This document shows, piece after piece, positions 7,896-14,768 of a stretch of DNA of 39,044 nt. The DNA comes from an uncultured Atopobiaceae bacterium (GTDB lineage Bacteria > Actinomycetota > Coriobacteriia > Coriobacteriales > Atopobiaceae): positions 1 to 39,044 of the forward strand of contig CALUHH010000022.1 of the NCBI GenBank assembly GCA_944320385.1, in the 5' to 3' direction. Each line of letters opens with the position of its first letter. Positions within the stretch are counted from its first letter, which is position 1. The notes beneath the pieces were generated by a model. That model saw nothing but the letters and a program-made list of their open reading frames with translations, was not told where the DNA came from and did no database searches. A program made the position numbers and the translations under genes.

Positions 7896-8024
7896 CCCCT
7901 GGTGCCGGATTTCCGCCATATGCGCGTTTTGGTGCGGGAATCCGGCCATATGCGTGTCCGCCGTACGCATATGACGGAAATCCGGCACCGATTCACGCAC
8001 TTCTCGGAAATCCGGCACCTGGGG
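7896..8024. repeat. 129-bp palindromic element (copy 2), inverted relative to copy 1
   Basis: It runs from CCCCTGGTGCCGGATTTCCG to a complementary CGGAAATCCGGCACCTGGGG end. Its reverse complement matches copy 1 almost base for base, including the inner CATATGCGTACGGCGGACAC block. It starts 3 bases after the stop codon at 7892, and the flanking AAAA/TTTT extends the stem, so it could also end transcription of that gene. Confidence 0.85.
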
Positions 8025-8040
8025 TTTTGTGTCAATGCCA

Positions 8041-8070
8041 GGCGAGAAGGACGTCGGGCGAGAAGGACGT
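8041..8070. repeat. Tandem pair of GGCGAGAAGGACGT motifs
   Basis: Two identical 14-base copies stand at 8041-8054 and 8057-8070, 16 bases apart. The first lies 16 bases beyond the 129-bp element, the same distance as the matching motif beyond copy 1. From here to 8372 (about 300 bases) I see no gene. Confidence 0.8.
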
Positions 8071-8235
8071 GGAGCTGCGGCTTTGTCCGCCGTGCACAAA
8101 CGCGCGGCCGCCCGCTCGCCGAGGTCTGGTCCCGCGAACATGCCGCCCGCCCGCGCCCCGTGCGATACTAGTCTCAACATGACCCCTTCGAGCTCTGTTT
8201 GCCATGCCGGAGCCCGGAGGGGTCACGCGTTTGTC

Positions 8236-8346
8236 CGGGCGCACGAAGCTGCGCCCGCAACGGCCCGAAGCGTCGTTCGCCCAGACGGTGAACGCGCGGG
8301 CGGCGCGCCGTAGCATCTCCTCAGAATGCGCGGACGGGGGTCCGCG
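8236..8346 (+). promoter_or_regulatory. Two leader hairpins before the second flavoprotein gene
   Basis: Hairpin 1 is CGGGCGCA (8236-8243) with TGCGCCCG (8250-8257). Hairpin 2 is GCGCGGAC (8327-8334) with GTCCGCGC (8339-8346) around GGGG. Hairpin 2 ends 26 bases before the start codon. They may be an upstream terminator and an mRNA leader structure. GATACTA at 8163-8169 could be a -10 box further upstream. Confidence 0.4.
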
Positions 8347-8372
8347 CCCGACGCTCGAGGAGAGGAGCGGAC

Positions 8373-9362
8373 ATGTCTTTCAAGGTCATGGCAATCTGCG
8401 CCGGAAGGCACGGCGGCAACGGCGAGGCGCTCGCCAAGGAGGCGCTCTGCGCGGTCCAGGAGGCCGGCGGAGAGGTCGAGCTGATCAACCTCTTTGACTA
8501 CAACATCTTGCCCTGCACCGGCTGCGAGGGCTGCACGATGCAGATGGGCAAGGTCGGCGCGGGCCTCCAGAAGGAGTACCACGGCTGCGTCCTCAAGAAC
8601 AAGGACGACGTCGACGCCATCGTCAACGAGCTGCGCACCTGCCACGGCGTCATCTTCGCCGTCCCGACCTACGACCTCACCCCGAGCTCGGTCTACACGC
8701 GCTTCGCGCAGCGCTTCCTGGCCTACGAGCTCTCGTTCCTGCTCGCCATCGGCGCGGTGAAGGAGAACCCGCACACCGTGGCCGGCCTCATCGCCGTCGG
8801 CGGCTCCATGCACGACTGGCAGAGCCTCGCGCTCGAGAGCCTGCAGGCCACCATGTTCACGATGTCGCTGCAGGTCGTCGACCGCTACATGGCGCAGCGC
8901 GACGGCCGTCCGGGCAACGCCTTCGTCTGGGGCGACGACGTCGAGTGGGGCGGCCAGCTCGCCCGCGCCCGCAAGATGGGCGAGAACATCGTCAAGGCCA
9001 TCCAGACGCCGGTCGAGGAGCGCACCTGGCTCGGCGATCCCAACGACGGCGTGTGCCCCAACTGCCACAGCTCGCTCGTCTACCCCGGTGACAAGCACTG
9101 GGACGGCATCGAGTTCCCGTGGGAGTGCGCGGTGTGCGGCGCCGGCGGCGACCTCGCCGTCAACGAGGAGACCGGCCGTCCCTACCTCAAGATCGCCGAG
9201 AACGGCCTCATCCGCGACCGCAACGACGACAAGGCGCGCGCGGAGCACCTCAACGAAATCAACAAGACGCGCGACGAGTTCTTCGCGCACCTCGAGGAGG
9301 TCAAGCCGCTGATGGAGAAGTACGCCAAGATGGAGTTCCCGACGCTCAAGATCGAGCGCTAG
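8373..9362 (+). CDS. Flavodoxin-fold NAD(P)H/FMN reductase with Isf-type cysteines (paralogue of the first gene)
   Basis: This 329-aa protein has a flavodoxin-like N-terminus (MSFKVMAICAGRHGGNGEAL) with C48-x2-C51-x2-C54-x17-C72, the Isf-like cluster pattern. A C-terminal CPNC...CAVC zinc-ribbon pair lies near residue 230. Domain order and length match the protein at 272-1240, so the two are paralogues bracketing the redox genes. The ATG follows GAGGAGAGGAGCGGAC, a good ribosome-binding site. It may give a second, differently regulated route for electrons, or reduce a flavin or small aromatic substrate itself. The partner is not identifiable from sequence. It converges with the PucR-type regulator and is separated from it by a strong inverted repeat. 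Confidence 0.75.
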   Translation: MSFKVMAICAGRHGGNGEALAKEALCAVQEAGGEVELINLFDYNILPCTGCEGCTMQMGKVGAGLQKEYHGCVLKNKDDVDAIVNELRTCHGVIFAVPTYDLTPSSVYTRFAQRFLAYELSFLLAIGAVKENPHTVAGLIAVGGSMHDWQSLALESLQATMFTMSLQVVDRYMAQRDGRPGNAFVWGDDVEWGGQLARARKMGENIVKAIQTPVEERTWLGDPNDGVCPNCHSSLVYPGDKHWDGIEFPWECAVCGAGGDLAVNEETGRPYLKIAENGLIRDRNDDKARAEHLNEINKTRDEFFAHLEEVKPLMEKYAKMEFPTLKIER

Positions 9363-9373
9363 CCAGATGGGCG

Positions 9374-9455
9374 GATGGGTCAATTGGGGACAGCCCCCTT
9401 TTGACCCATCCGCGTTTCGATGGGTCAAAAGGGGGCTGTCCCCAATTGACCCATC
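9374..9455. terminator. 37-bp-arm perfect inverted repeat between convergent genes
   Basis: Arms at 9374-9410 and 9419-9455 are perfect complements with an 8-base loop (CGCGTTTC). Each arm carries the GGGGACAG-CCCC core and GATGGGTCAA ends found in other repeats of this window. It lies 11 bases after one stop codon and 5 bases from the other, so it probably ends transcription from both sides. Confidence 0.85.
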
Positions 9456-9460
9456 TCGTC

Positions 9461-10777
9461 TCACTTGTGGTGCGCGCGGAGGTCGTCGCTCGTGCGCGGC
9501 TTGGTGCGCGTCTCAAGGAGCCCCAGGTAGAGCAGGGCGCGGATGGAGAGGTGGAACAGGAACAGGTCCTCTCCGGACGTGAGGTCGTTGTCGCAGATCT
9601 CCTTGATGCGACCCAGGCGGTAGAGCAGCGTGTTCTTGTGCAGGCACAGCAGAAGCGCCGTGCGCGCGGTGCTGCAGCCGTTCTGCATGTAGGCGTAGAG
9701 CGTCTCCACCAGCTCGCTGCCGTGTCGCAGGTCGTGGTCATGGAGCGCCCAGATCGCGGGGTGCACGTAGTTGAACAGGTTCACCCGGTCGTTGGCAAAG
9801 TCGAGCAGCTCCATGTAGGTGTAGTCGTAGTAGTTGTAGACGTGGGTGTCGTCGAGCACCTTGGTGTAGGAGGAGCCAAAGTGGATCGCCGAGCGCGCCT
9901 GGGCAAGGTGGCGGCGCACGTCGCAGAGGTCGTCGAAGGCGTTGCTCACGCCCACGAGCACGTCGTTGTCCTTGGCGACGCGCGCGAGCAGCCTGCGGTC
10001 GTAGGGCGTGAGGAACGGCCCCTCGGCGCGGCTCGCCACGATGACGAGGTCGCCGCCGTAGGACGTCGCGAGGCTCTTGACGAGCATGGGCTGGAGCTGG
10101 CCGCGCAGGCTCTCCTCGTCGCGGGTGCTGAGGGCCCTGGTGGACGCGTCGCGCACCACCACGACGAAGAGCGCGGGCTGCGGCTCGAGGCCCAGCAGCG
10201 CGAGGCGTCGGGCGGTCGCCTGGGGCGTGGGCTGCTCGTCCTCGAGCAGGCGGCGCAGGAAGTAGGACTCCATCTGCGCGCTGCCCGCGGTGAAGACCTC
10301 GCCCTTCTGAAGCTCCTGACCCACGACGTTGCAGAGCAGCGAGAAGTCCTCGACGTCGCCCTCGGCGAAGGGCCGCTCGTGCGCCATCATCATGACGCGC
10401 GCGAGGCAGATGCCGTGCACCATGACGTTCTGCGTCATCGTGGTGAGGCTGAGGTTGGCGTTGTCGCGCACCACGGGCCCGCGGGAGCGCGCGAGGCGCT
10501 CGTTGATGCCGTCGTCCTCGATAAAGGCCACGCCGTCCTCGAGGATGTCGCCGAAGGCCATCTCCTCGCGCATCACGTGCGCGTAGGCGGAGTCGTCGTC
10601 CGCAGCGGGGGAGACGCCGCCGCTCGCGACGTAGTGCTGGCCCGGGTCCACGACCACGATGGGGTTGCCGAGCGCGTCCGCCGCCTCGTCGACGAGGTGC
10701 TTGATGCCCCGGTCGGAGAGAAGCGCCGCGAGGATGCGGTCCCTTCTCGCCTGCGTGGACGTGTCGCCCAGCTCCAT
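9461..10777 (-). CDS. PucR/CdaR-type transcriptional regulator
   Basis: This 438-aa protein has a sensory N-terminal half (DALGNPIVVVDPGQHYVASGG, GAF/PAS-like) and a GGDEF-like middle domain with no catalytic motif. The C-terminal PucR helix-turn-helix (ETLYAYMQNGCSTARTALLL, then HKNTLLYRLGRIKEI) is characteristic. Such regulators usually sense a substrate or metabolite and switch on a catabolic operon. The start at 10777 has AAAGGAG eight bases upstream; the frame continues further but overlaps the divergent promoter. It is divergent from the tetR-like gene and lies between the redox genes and the thiolase operon, so it probably controls one or both. Confidence 0.85.
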   Translation of the reverse strand: MELGDTSTQARRDRILAALLSDRGIKHLVDEAADALGNPIVVVDPGQHYVASGGVSPAADDDSAYAHVMREEMAFGDILEDGVAFIEDDGINERLARSRGPVVRDNANLSLTTMTQNVMVHGICLARVMMMAHERPFAEGDVEDFSLLCNVVGQELQKGEVFTAGSAQMESYFLRRLLEDEQPTPQATARRLALLGLEPQPALFVVVVRDASTRALSTRDEESLRGQLQPMLVKSLATSYGGDLVIVASRAEGPFLTPYDRRLLARVAKDNDVLVGVSNAFDDLCDVRRHLAQARSAIHFGSSYTKVLDDTHVYNYYDYTYMELLDFANDRVNLFNYVHPAIWALHDHDLRHGSELVETLYAYMQNGCSTARTALLLCLHKNTLLYRLGRIKEICDNDLTSGEDLFLFHLSIRALLYLGLLETRTKPRTSDDLRAHHK

Positions 10778-10853
10778 TCCCGGCTCCTTTCGGCGGCGTG
10801 CGGCTGACGGTGCTCTGCGACACATGATAATGGAAGTGAAAGGGAGGGCAGCA
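10778..10853. promoter_or_regulatory. Divergent promoter region between the PucR-type and TetR-type genes
   Basis: Only 76 bases separate the two start codons. TGATAAT at 10825-10831 is a good extended -10 box for the rightward gene. Read leftward, the same place gives ATTATCATG, so the two promoters overlap and the regulators may control each other. AAAGGGAGGG is the rightward ribosome-binding site. Confidence 0.55.
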
Positions 10854-11522
10854 ATGGCGGTCTGGGGAAGCGAGAGCAGAGTGGATCCCGTCGACGCGCG
10901 CATCGAGGACGCGGTCTTCGCGCTCATGGAGACGACCGACATCCCCGACATCCGCGTGGCCGACGTCGTCCGCCTGGCCGGCATCTCGCGCTCGACCTTC
11001 TACCGGCGCTTCGGCTCGGTCGACGACGTGGTCAAGGCCTTTGAGACCGACGTGCTGGCCAACATGCACTCCATCAACAGCTACGCGCTCAAGGCACGCT
11101 TCGGCCAGTCGGAGCTCGACCCCACGCCCACGATGATCCGGCGCATGGAGGTCCTCGCCGAGCGGCGCGACAAGATCGTGGCGCTCAACGGCCCGCACGG
11201 CGACCCGCAGTTCGTGCACAAGGCCACGATCCTCATGCACGACCACTTCCGCGAGCGCCTCTCCGACGTGGAGGGCTCCGACACCTACCGCGACTTCTAC
11301 CTCGCCTTCGTTCTCGCCGGCCACCACAACGTGATCCAGTACTGGCTCGAGGAGCGCCCCGAGGTCTCCCCGGAGGTCGTCGCGGGCGTGCTCAACCGCC
11401 TCTTCTACGCGCCGTTCTTCCTCGACGAGACCAACGCCCGCAACGTCCCCGCCTCGCCCTTCCGCGGGAGGGCAAACAGGGAAGCGCGGGACGAGAAGGA
11501 CGAGCGGCGCCGCGAGCGGTAG
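10854..11522 (+). CDS. TetR-family transcriptional regulator
   Basis: This 222-aa protein has a TetR-type DNA-binding domain at its N-terminus: ARIEDAVFALMETTDIPDI, then VADVVRLAGISRSTFYRRFG (about residues 36-55), the recognition helix of the family. The remaining helical domain probably binds a ligand. The last 25 residues are charged and rich in Arg/Glu, and part of them comes from a copy of the CGAGAAGGACG motif (near 11490). The ATG at 10854 is preceded by AGGGAGGG. It lies just before the thiolase-to-kinase operon and is the obvious local regulator of it. Confidence 0.85.
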   Translation: MAVWGSESRVDPVDARIEDAVFALMETTDIPDIRVADVVRLAGISRSTFYRRFGSVDDVVKAFETDVLANMHSINSYALKARFGQSELDPTPTMIRRMEVLAERRDKIVALNGPHGDPQFVHKATILMHDHFRERLSDVEGSDTYRDFYLAFVLAGHHNVIQYWLEERPEVSPEVVAGVLNRLFYAPFFLDETNARNVPASPFRGRANREARDEKDERRRER

Positions 11523-11527
11523 GTTCG

Positions 11528-11550
11528 CGCCGGCCAAAGGCAGGCCGGCG
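11528..11550 (+). terminator. Hairpin after the TetR-type gene
   Basis: The 8-bp perfect stem CGCCGGCC / GGCCGGCG has a 7-base loop, 5 bases after the stop codon. There is no T-tract. It probably separates the regulator from the thiolase operon. Confidence 0.5.
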
Positions 11551-11646
11551 GTGGCCTGCCCAAGCGCAAGACAATACGCTCTACCAGCTGAAAGAAACAT
11601 AGGACGCAAAAACGTCCCACGGGGCGGAACGCCCTGCGACGAGAGG

Positions 11647-11724
11647 TTCTTCTCGACAGTTCGCGCGCGTCATAGCATGCGTGTGAGCAAGGTAAGCAAG
11701 GCTTCGGAAAAAGGATGTGATGCT
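11647..11724 (+). promoter_or_regulatory. Candidate promoter and ribosome-binding site of the thiolase operon
   Basis: TTCTTC at 11647-11652, part of the recurring motif, stands 17-18 bases before TCATAGC (11670-11676), a plausible -10 box. AAAAAGGATG at 11709-11718 is the ribosome-binding site for the ATG at 11725. The same TTCTTC-17-bp-hexamer arrangement is seen before the phenylacetate-CoA ligase gene. Confidence 0.35.
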
Positions 11725-13011
11725 ATGGTCAAGCTTGGCAGGAACATGCGCAGCGTCTCGATCGTGGGCGTGGGCTGCACCCCGTTCAAGGACTTCGAGG
11801 ACCATCCCGAGACCCAGGGCATCGGCGAGGGCGAGGCGTTTGGCTACGCCGCGCTCGAGGCGATCGCCGACGCGGGCCTCGAGCCGCGCGACGTGGACTT
11901 CTTCTACCACGGCGCCGCCAACCCCTATCTGATCAACGACTGCATCACCCCCAACATGCAGGTCGCCGACTGGTTTGGCATGCGCGCCAAGGCCTCCGTC
12001 CACCACTCCGAGGCCTGCTGCACCGGCTACGTGGCGCTCGAGCAGGCCGTCATGGCCGTCGCCTCCGGCACCTACGACGTGGTGCTCTCCGGCGCGGTGG
12101 ACCTCGCCTCGACGCTGCCCGTGGAGCACATGCCCTCCCACGTGCGCCAGGACTTCCCGCTGGAGGTCATGATCCCCTCGCTCGACAAGATCTACGACCG
12201 CGCCTACGGCCGCCCGCTCGACGGCGCCTTCGGCGTCTCCTTTGACAACTGGATCAACGAGTACTCGATGACCTACGACCTCGACGCCGACAAGATCGAC
12301 GACGCGCTCAACGGCCTCACCAAGAGCCTGCGCCGCGGCGCCGTGGCAAACCCGCTGGCCTACTACGAGACCACCGTCGAGCAGGACGCCGCCGAGATGG
12401 GCTTCGACTCCGCCGACGAGTACCTCAAGAGCATGTACAACCCCAAGGTCACCCAGTACCTGCGCGTGACCGGCTTCGAGAAGAAGTGCGACGGCGCCGC
12501 CGCCATCGTGGTCATGCCGACCGAGAAGGCCAAGGCCATGGGCGTGCCCCACACCCCGATCGAGGTCCTGGGCACCGGCGCCTCCGCGGTCGAGGCGGGC
12601 CTGGTGCACAACGAGCACTGGGCGACGGAGGTCGCCGCCAAGCAGGTCTACGAGCTCACCGGCGTCTCCCCGGACGAGATCGACCTCTTCATGTGCAACG
12701 ACTTCTTCCTCGCGTCCGAGATCTGCTCCGCCGAGGAGTGCGGCTACATCCCGCGCGGCGAGGCCTGGAAGTACGCCATCGAGGGCCGCACCGCCTTCGA
12801 CGGCGACAAGCCCATCAACCCGCACGGCGGCCGCTGCAACTTCGGCCACGCGCACGGCGCCTCCGGCATCGCCGACATCTACGAGGCCGTCAAGCAGATG
12901 CGCGGCGAGGCCGGCGCGACGCAGATGGCCAAGGTGCCCCGCACCACGTTCCTGCGCGGCTTCGGCGGCTCCCAGAACGTCCGCTGCCAGATCCTGCGCA
13001 CCGTCGAGTAA
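11725..13011 (+). CDS. Thiolase-superfamily acyltransferase (SCP2-thiolase type, DUF35 partner)
   Basis: This 428-aa protein has the thiolase fold of the SCP-x/archaeal type (VSIVGVGCTPF N-terminus). EACCTG at 96-101 gives the nucleophilic cysteine (C98), and NPHGGRCNFGHAHGASG supplies the catalytic histidine. The second active-site cysteine of biosynthetic thiolases (CxG) is missing: the C-terminus reads RGFGGSQNVR, as in SCP2/Ltp proteins that pair with DUF35 partners. Such enzymes make or cleave C-C bonds of beta-keto acyl thioesters. The start at 11725 has AAAGGATG upstream; the internal Met at 11749 is an alternative. It leads an operon with DUF35, an acyl carrier protein, a phosphate acyltransferase and butyrate kinase, so thiolytic cleavage feeding ATP synthesis is the likely direction. 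Confidence 0.8.
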   Translation: MVKLGRNMRSVSIVGVGCTPFKDFEDHPETQGIGEGEAFGYAALEAIADAGLEPRDVDFFYHGAANPYLINDCITPNMQVADWFGMRAKASVHHSEACCTGYVALEQAVMAVASGTYDVVLSGAVDLASTLPVEHMPSHVRQDFPLEVMIPSLDKIYDRAYGRPLDGAFGVSFDNWINEYSMTYDLDADKIDDALNGLTKSLRRGAVANPLAYYETTVEQDAAEMGFDSADEYLKSMYNPKVTQYLRVTGFEKKCDGAAAIVVMPTEKAKAMGVPHTPIEVLGTGASAVEAGLVHNEHWATEVAAKQVYELTGVSPDEIDLFMCNDFFLASEICSAEECGYIPRGEAWKYAIEGRTAFDGDKPINPHGGRCNFGHAHGASGIADIYEAVKQMRGEAGATQMAKVPRTTFLRGFGGSQNVRCQILRTVE

Positions 13012-13041
13012 GCGAGCCGAGAGACAAAGGAGGTACATCCC

Positions 13042-13461
13042 ATGCAGCTTGATCAGATGGAGCCGATCGTCAAGAAGTTCTACCAGGGTCTCGAGGAGGG
13101 CAAGCTCTACGGCCGCCGCTGCCTCGAGTGCGGCGCGGTCGAGTTCCCGCCCCACCTGGCCTGCAACGCCTGCGGCTACCACGCCACCGAGTGGTGCGAG
13201 GTCTCCGGCCACGGCCGCCTCATCGACTTCACGCTCCCCGGGCCGCAGAACGACAAGCCCTACCTGCGCGAGGTCGGCAAGTACGCCTATGGCGCCGTCG
13301 AGCTCGACGAGGGCCCGGCCTACACCTACGTGATCTTCGGCATCACCAAGAAGAAGGCGACCGACATCCGCGCCCGCCTCATCGCCGGCGAGAAGGTCGG
13401 CGTCCACTCCAAGATCATCGACCGGCCCGGCTACAAGGAGCTCTGCTTCGAGCTCGACTAG
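13042..13461 (+). CDS. DUF35 OB-fold protein with zinc ribbon
   Basis: This 139-aa protein has an N-terminal rubredoxin-like zinc ribbon (CLECGAVEFPPHLACNACG: CxxC...CxxC) followed by a short OB-fold, the standard DUF35 layout. In archaea and in steroid-degrading actinobacteria, DUF35 proteins bind thiolase-fold enzymes and help to hold or channel the CoA substrate. It starts 30 bases after the thiolase gene behind a perfect AAGGAGG, and the two gene products very likely form a complex. A short palindrome separates it from the acyl carrier protein gene. Confidence 0.88.
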   Translation: MQLDQMEPIVKKFYQGLEEGKLYGRRCLECGAVEFPPHLACNACGYHATEWCEVSGHGRLIDFTLPGPQNDKPYLREVGKYAYGAVELDEGPAYTYVIFGITKKKATDIRARLIAGEKVGVHSKIIDRPGYKELCFELD

Positions 13462-13466
13462 TGGTC

Positions 13467-13489
13467 CAAAAGGGGACAGGCCCCTTTTG
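13467..13489. repeat. CAAAAGGGG...CCCCTTTTG hairpin inside the operon
   Basis: The 9-bp perfect arms have a 5-base loop (ACAGG). The sequence is a member of the GGGGACAG-type repeat family of this window, here inserted between two genes of one operon. It could be an attenuator or an mRNA-stabilising hairpin. Confidence 0.65.
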
Positions 13490-13524
13490 ACCCATTCTGA
13501 ACACGACTAAAGGAAGGAAGCGTT

Positions 13525-13758
13525 ATGAACCAGGAAGTCCTCGAGCAGGTCTGCGAGTTCGCCAAGTCCGCCTACAAGTACGACGGCGAGGTCACCGCCG
13601 ACACCACCTTCGCCGAGCTCGGCAAGGGCTCTATGAAGATGATCGCCCTCACCTCCATGATCGAGAACGAGCTCGACGCCGAGGTGCCCATCCGCGAGGT
13701 CATGACCATGAAGACCATCGGCGAGCTCGTCGAGCGCGTCGAGGAAGAGATGGAGTAG
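13525..13758 (+). CDS. Acyl carrier protein
   Basis: This 77-aa acidic protein has the acyl carrier protein fold: TTFAELG, a serine at position 36, then MIENELDAEVPIREVMTMKTIGELVE. The usual DSL attachment motif reads GSM (residues 35-37), so the aspartate before the phosphopantetheine serine is replaced by glycine. A carrier protein next to a thiolase and a phosphate acyltransferase is unusual and suggests that the acyl group may be held on the carrier rather than only on CoA. AAGGAAGGAAG is its ribosome-binding site. Whether it is phosphopantetheinylated cannot be told from sequence. Confidence 0.82.
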   Translation: MNQEVLEQVCEFAKSAYKYDGEVTADTTFAELGKGSMKMIALTSMIENELDAEVPIREVMTMKTIGELVERVEEEME

Positions 13759-13762
13759 CGTC

Positions 13763-14767
13763 GTGAGCCTCATGGAGACCCTGCGCGAGCGCGCCGCCGC
13801 GCGCCCGATGCGCGTCGCCTTCCCCGAGGGGGACAACGAGACCATGATGCGCGCCGTGGCCGAGCTCACCGAGGCCGGCCTCGCGCGGTGCGTGCTCGTG
13901 GGCGACGGCGCCGAGCTCGCGCGCCTCGCCGGGGATCGCGGCATCAGCCTCGACGGCATCGAGGTCGTCGACGTCACCGACGAGGCGGGCAACGCCGCCT
14001 GCGCCGAGCGCTACCTCGCGCACCCCGACTGCAGGTACAAGCCCAAGGGCGTCGCGCGCCGCATGACGCGCCCCCTCGAGCGCGCCCTCATCATGCAGGT
14101 GCTCGGCGACGTGGACGTCATGTTCGCGGGCATCGTGAGCGCCACCGGCGACATCATCCTCGCCGCGCAGACGATCGTGGGCCTGGCCGACGGCGTGGAC
14201 ACCATCAGCTCCTGCGGCATCGCCGACGTGCCCGGCTGGGACGGCGGCGAGGGCGGCCTGATCGGCTTCGGCGACTCCGCCGTGTGCGTGAACCCCACGT
14301 CCGAGGAGCTGGCCTCGATCGCCATCGCCTCGAGCGAGACCGTTGCGGCGCTCACCGGCTGGGACGTGCGCTGCGCGCTGCTGTCCCACTCCACGGACGG
14401 CTCGATGGACAACGAGCTCGTGGACAAGGTCCGCGCCGCCCGCGACATCGCCAACGCGCGCCGCCCCGACCTCAAGATCGACGGCGAGTTCCAGTTTGAC
14501 GCCGCGATCAACCCCAAGGTGGCCGCCAAGAAGGTCCACCACGAGTCCGAGGTCGCCGGCCGCGCCAACCTGCTCATCTGGCCCGACATCAACGTGGGCA
14601 ACATCGGCGTGAAGATCATCCAGAACCTCACCGGCGCCGACGCCTACGGCCCGATGCTCCAGGGCTTCAAGAAGATCGTGTGCGACTGCAGCCGCTCCGC
14701 CCCCGTCTCCGAGATCGTGGGCAACGTCGTGATGAGCTGCGTGCGCGCCCAGGCGCTGGAGGGCTAG
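13763..14767 (+). CDS. Phosphate acyltransferase (Pta/Ptb family)
   Basis: This 334-aa protein belongs to the phosphate acetyl/butyryltransferase family. Its motifs include MRVAFPEGDNETMMRA near the N-terminus, the SHSTDGSMDNELVDKVR loop, DGEFQFDAA, and the C-terminal GRANLLIWPDINVGNIG and GPMLQGF blocks. The family converts acyl-CoA (or a related thioester) and phosphate to acyl phosphate. The start is GTG at 13763, 4 bases after the carrier protein stop, with GGAG 8 bases upstream; an ATG at 13772 is the alternative. Pairing with butyrate kinase suggests a substrate longer than acetyl. Confidence 0.85.
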   Translation: MSLMETLRERAAARPMRVAFPEGDNETMMRAVAELTEAGLARCVLVGDGAELARLAGDRGISLDGIEVVDVTDEAGNAACAERYLAHPDCRYKPKGVARRMTRPLERALIMQVLGDVDVMFAGIVSATGDIILAAQTIVGLADGVDTISSCGIADVPGWDGGEGGLIGFGDSAVCVNPTSEELASIAIASSETVAALTGWDVRCALLSHSTDGSMDNELVDKVRAARDIANARRPDLKIDGEFQFDAAINPKVAAKKVHHESEVAGRANLLIWPDINVGNIGVKIIQNLTGADAYGPMLQGFKKIVCDCSRSAPVSEIVGNVVMSCVRAQALEG

Positions 14768-14768
14768 C

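Noticed and set aside
7902..8316. Short open frames inside the second 129-bp element and gap
   Set aside because: They encode only translated repeat sequence and lack ribosome sites.
11555..11615. tRNA gene on the minus strand
   Set aside because: It contains AGCTGGTAGAGCG, like a tRNA D-arm, but no anticodon or T-arm pairs correctly. At most it is a remnant.
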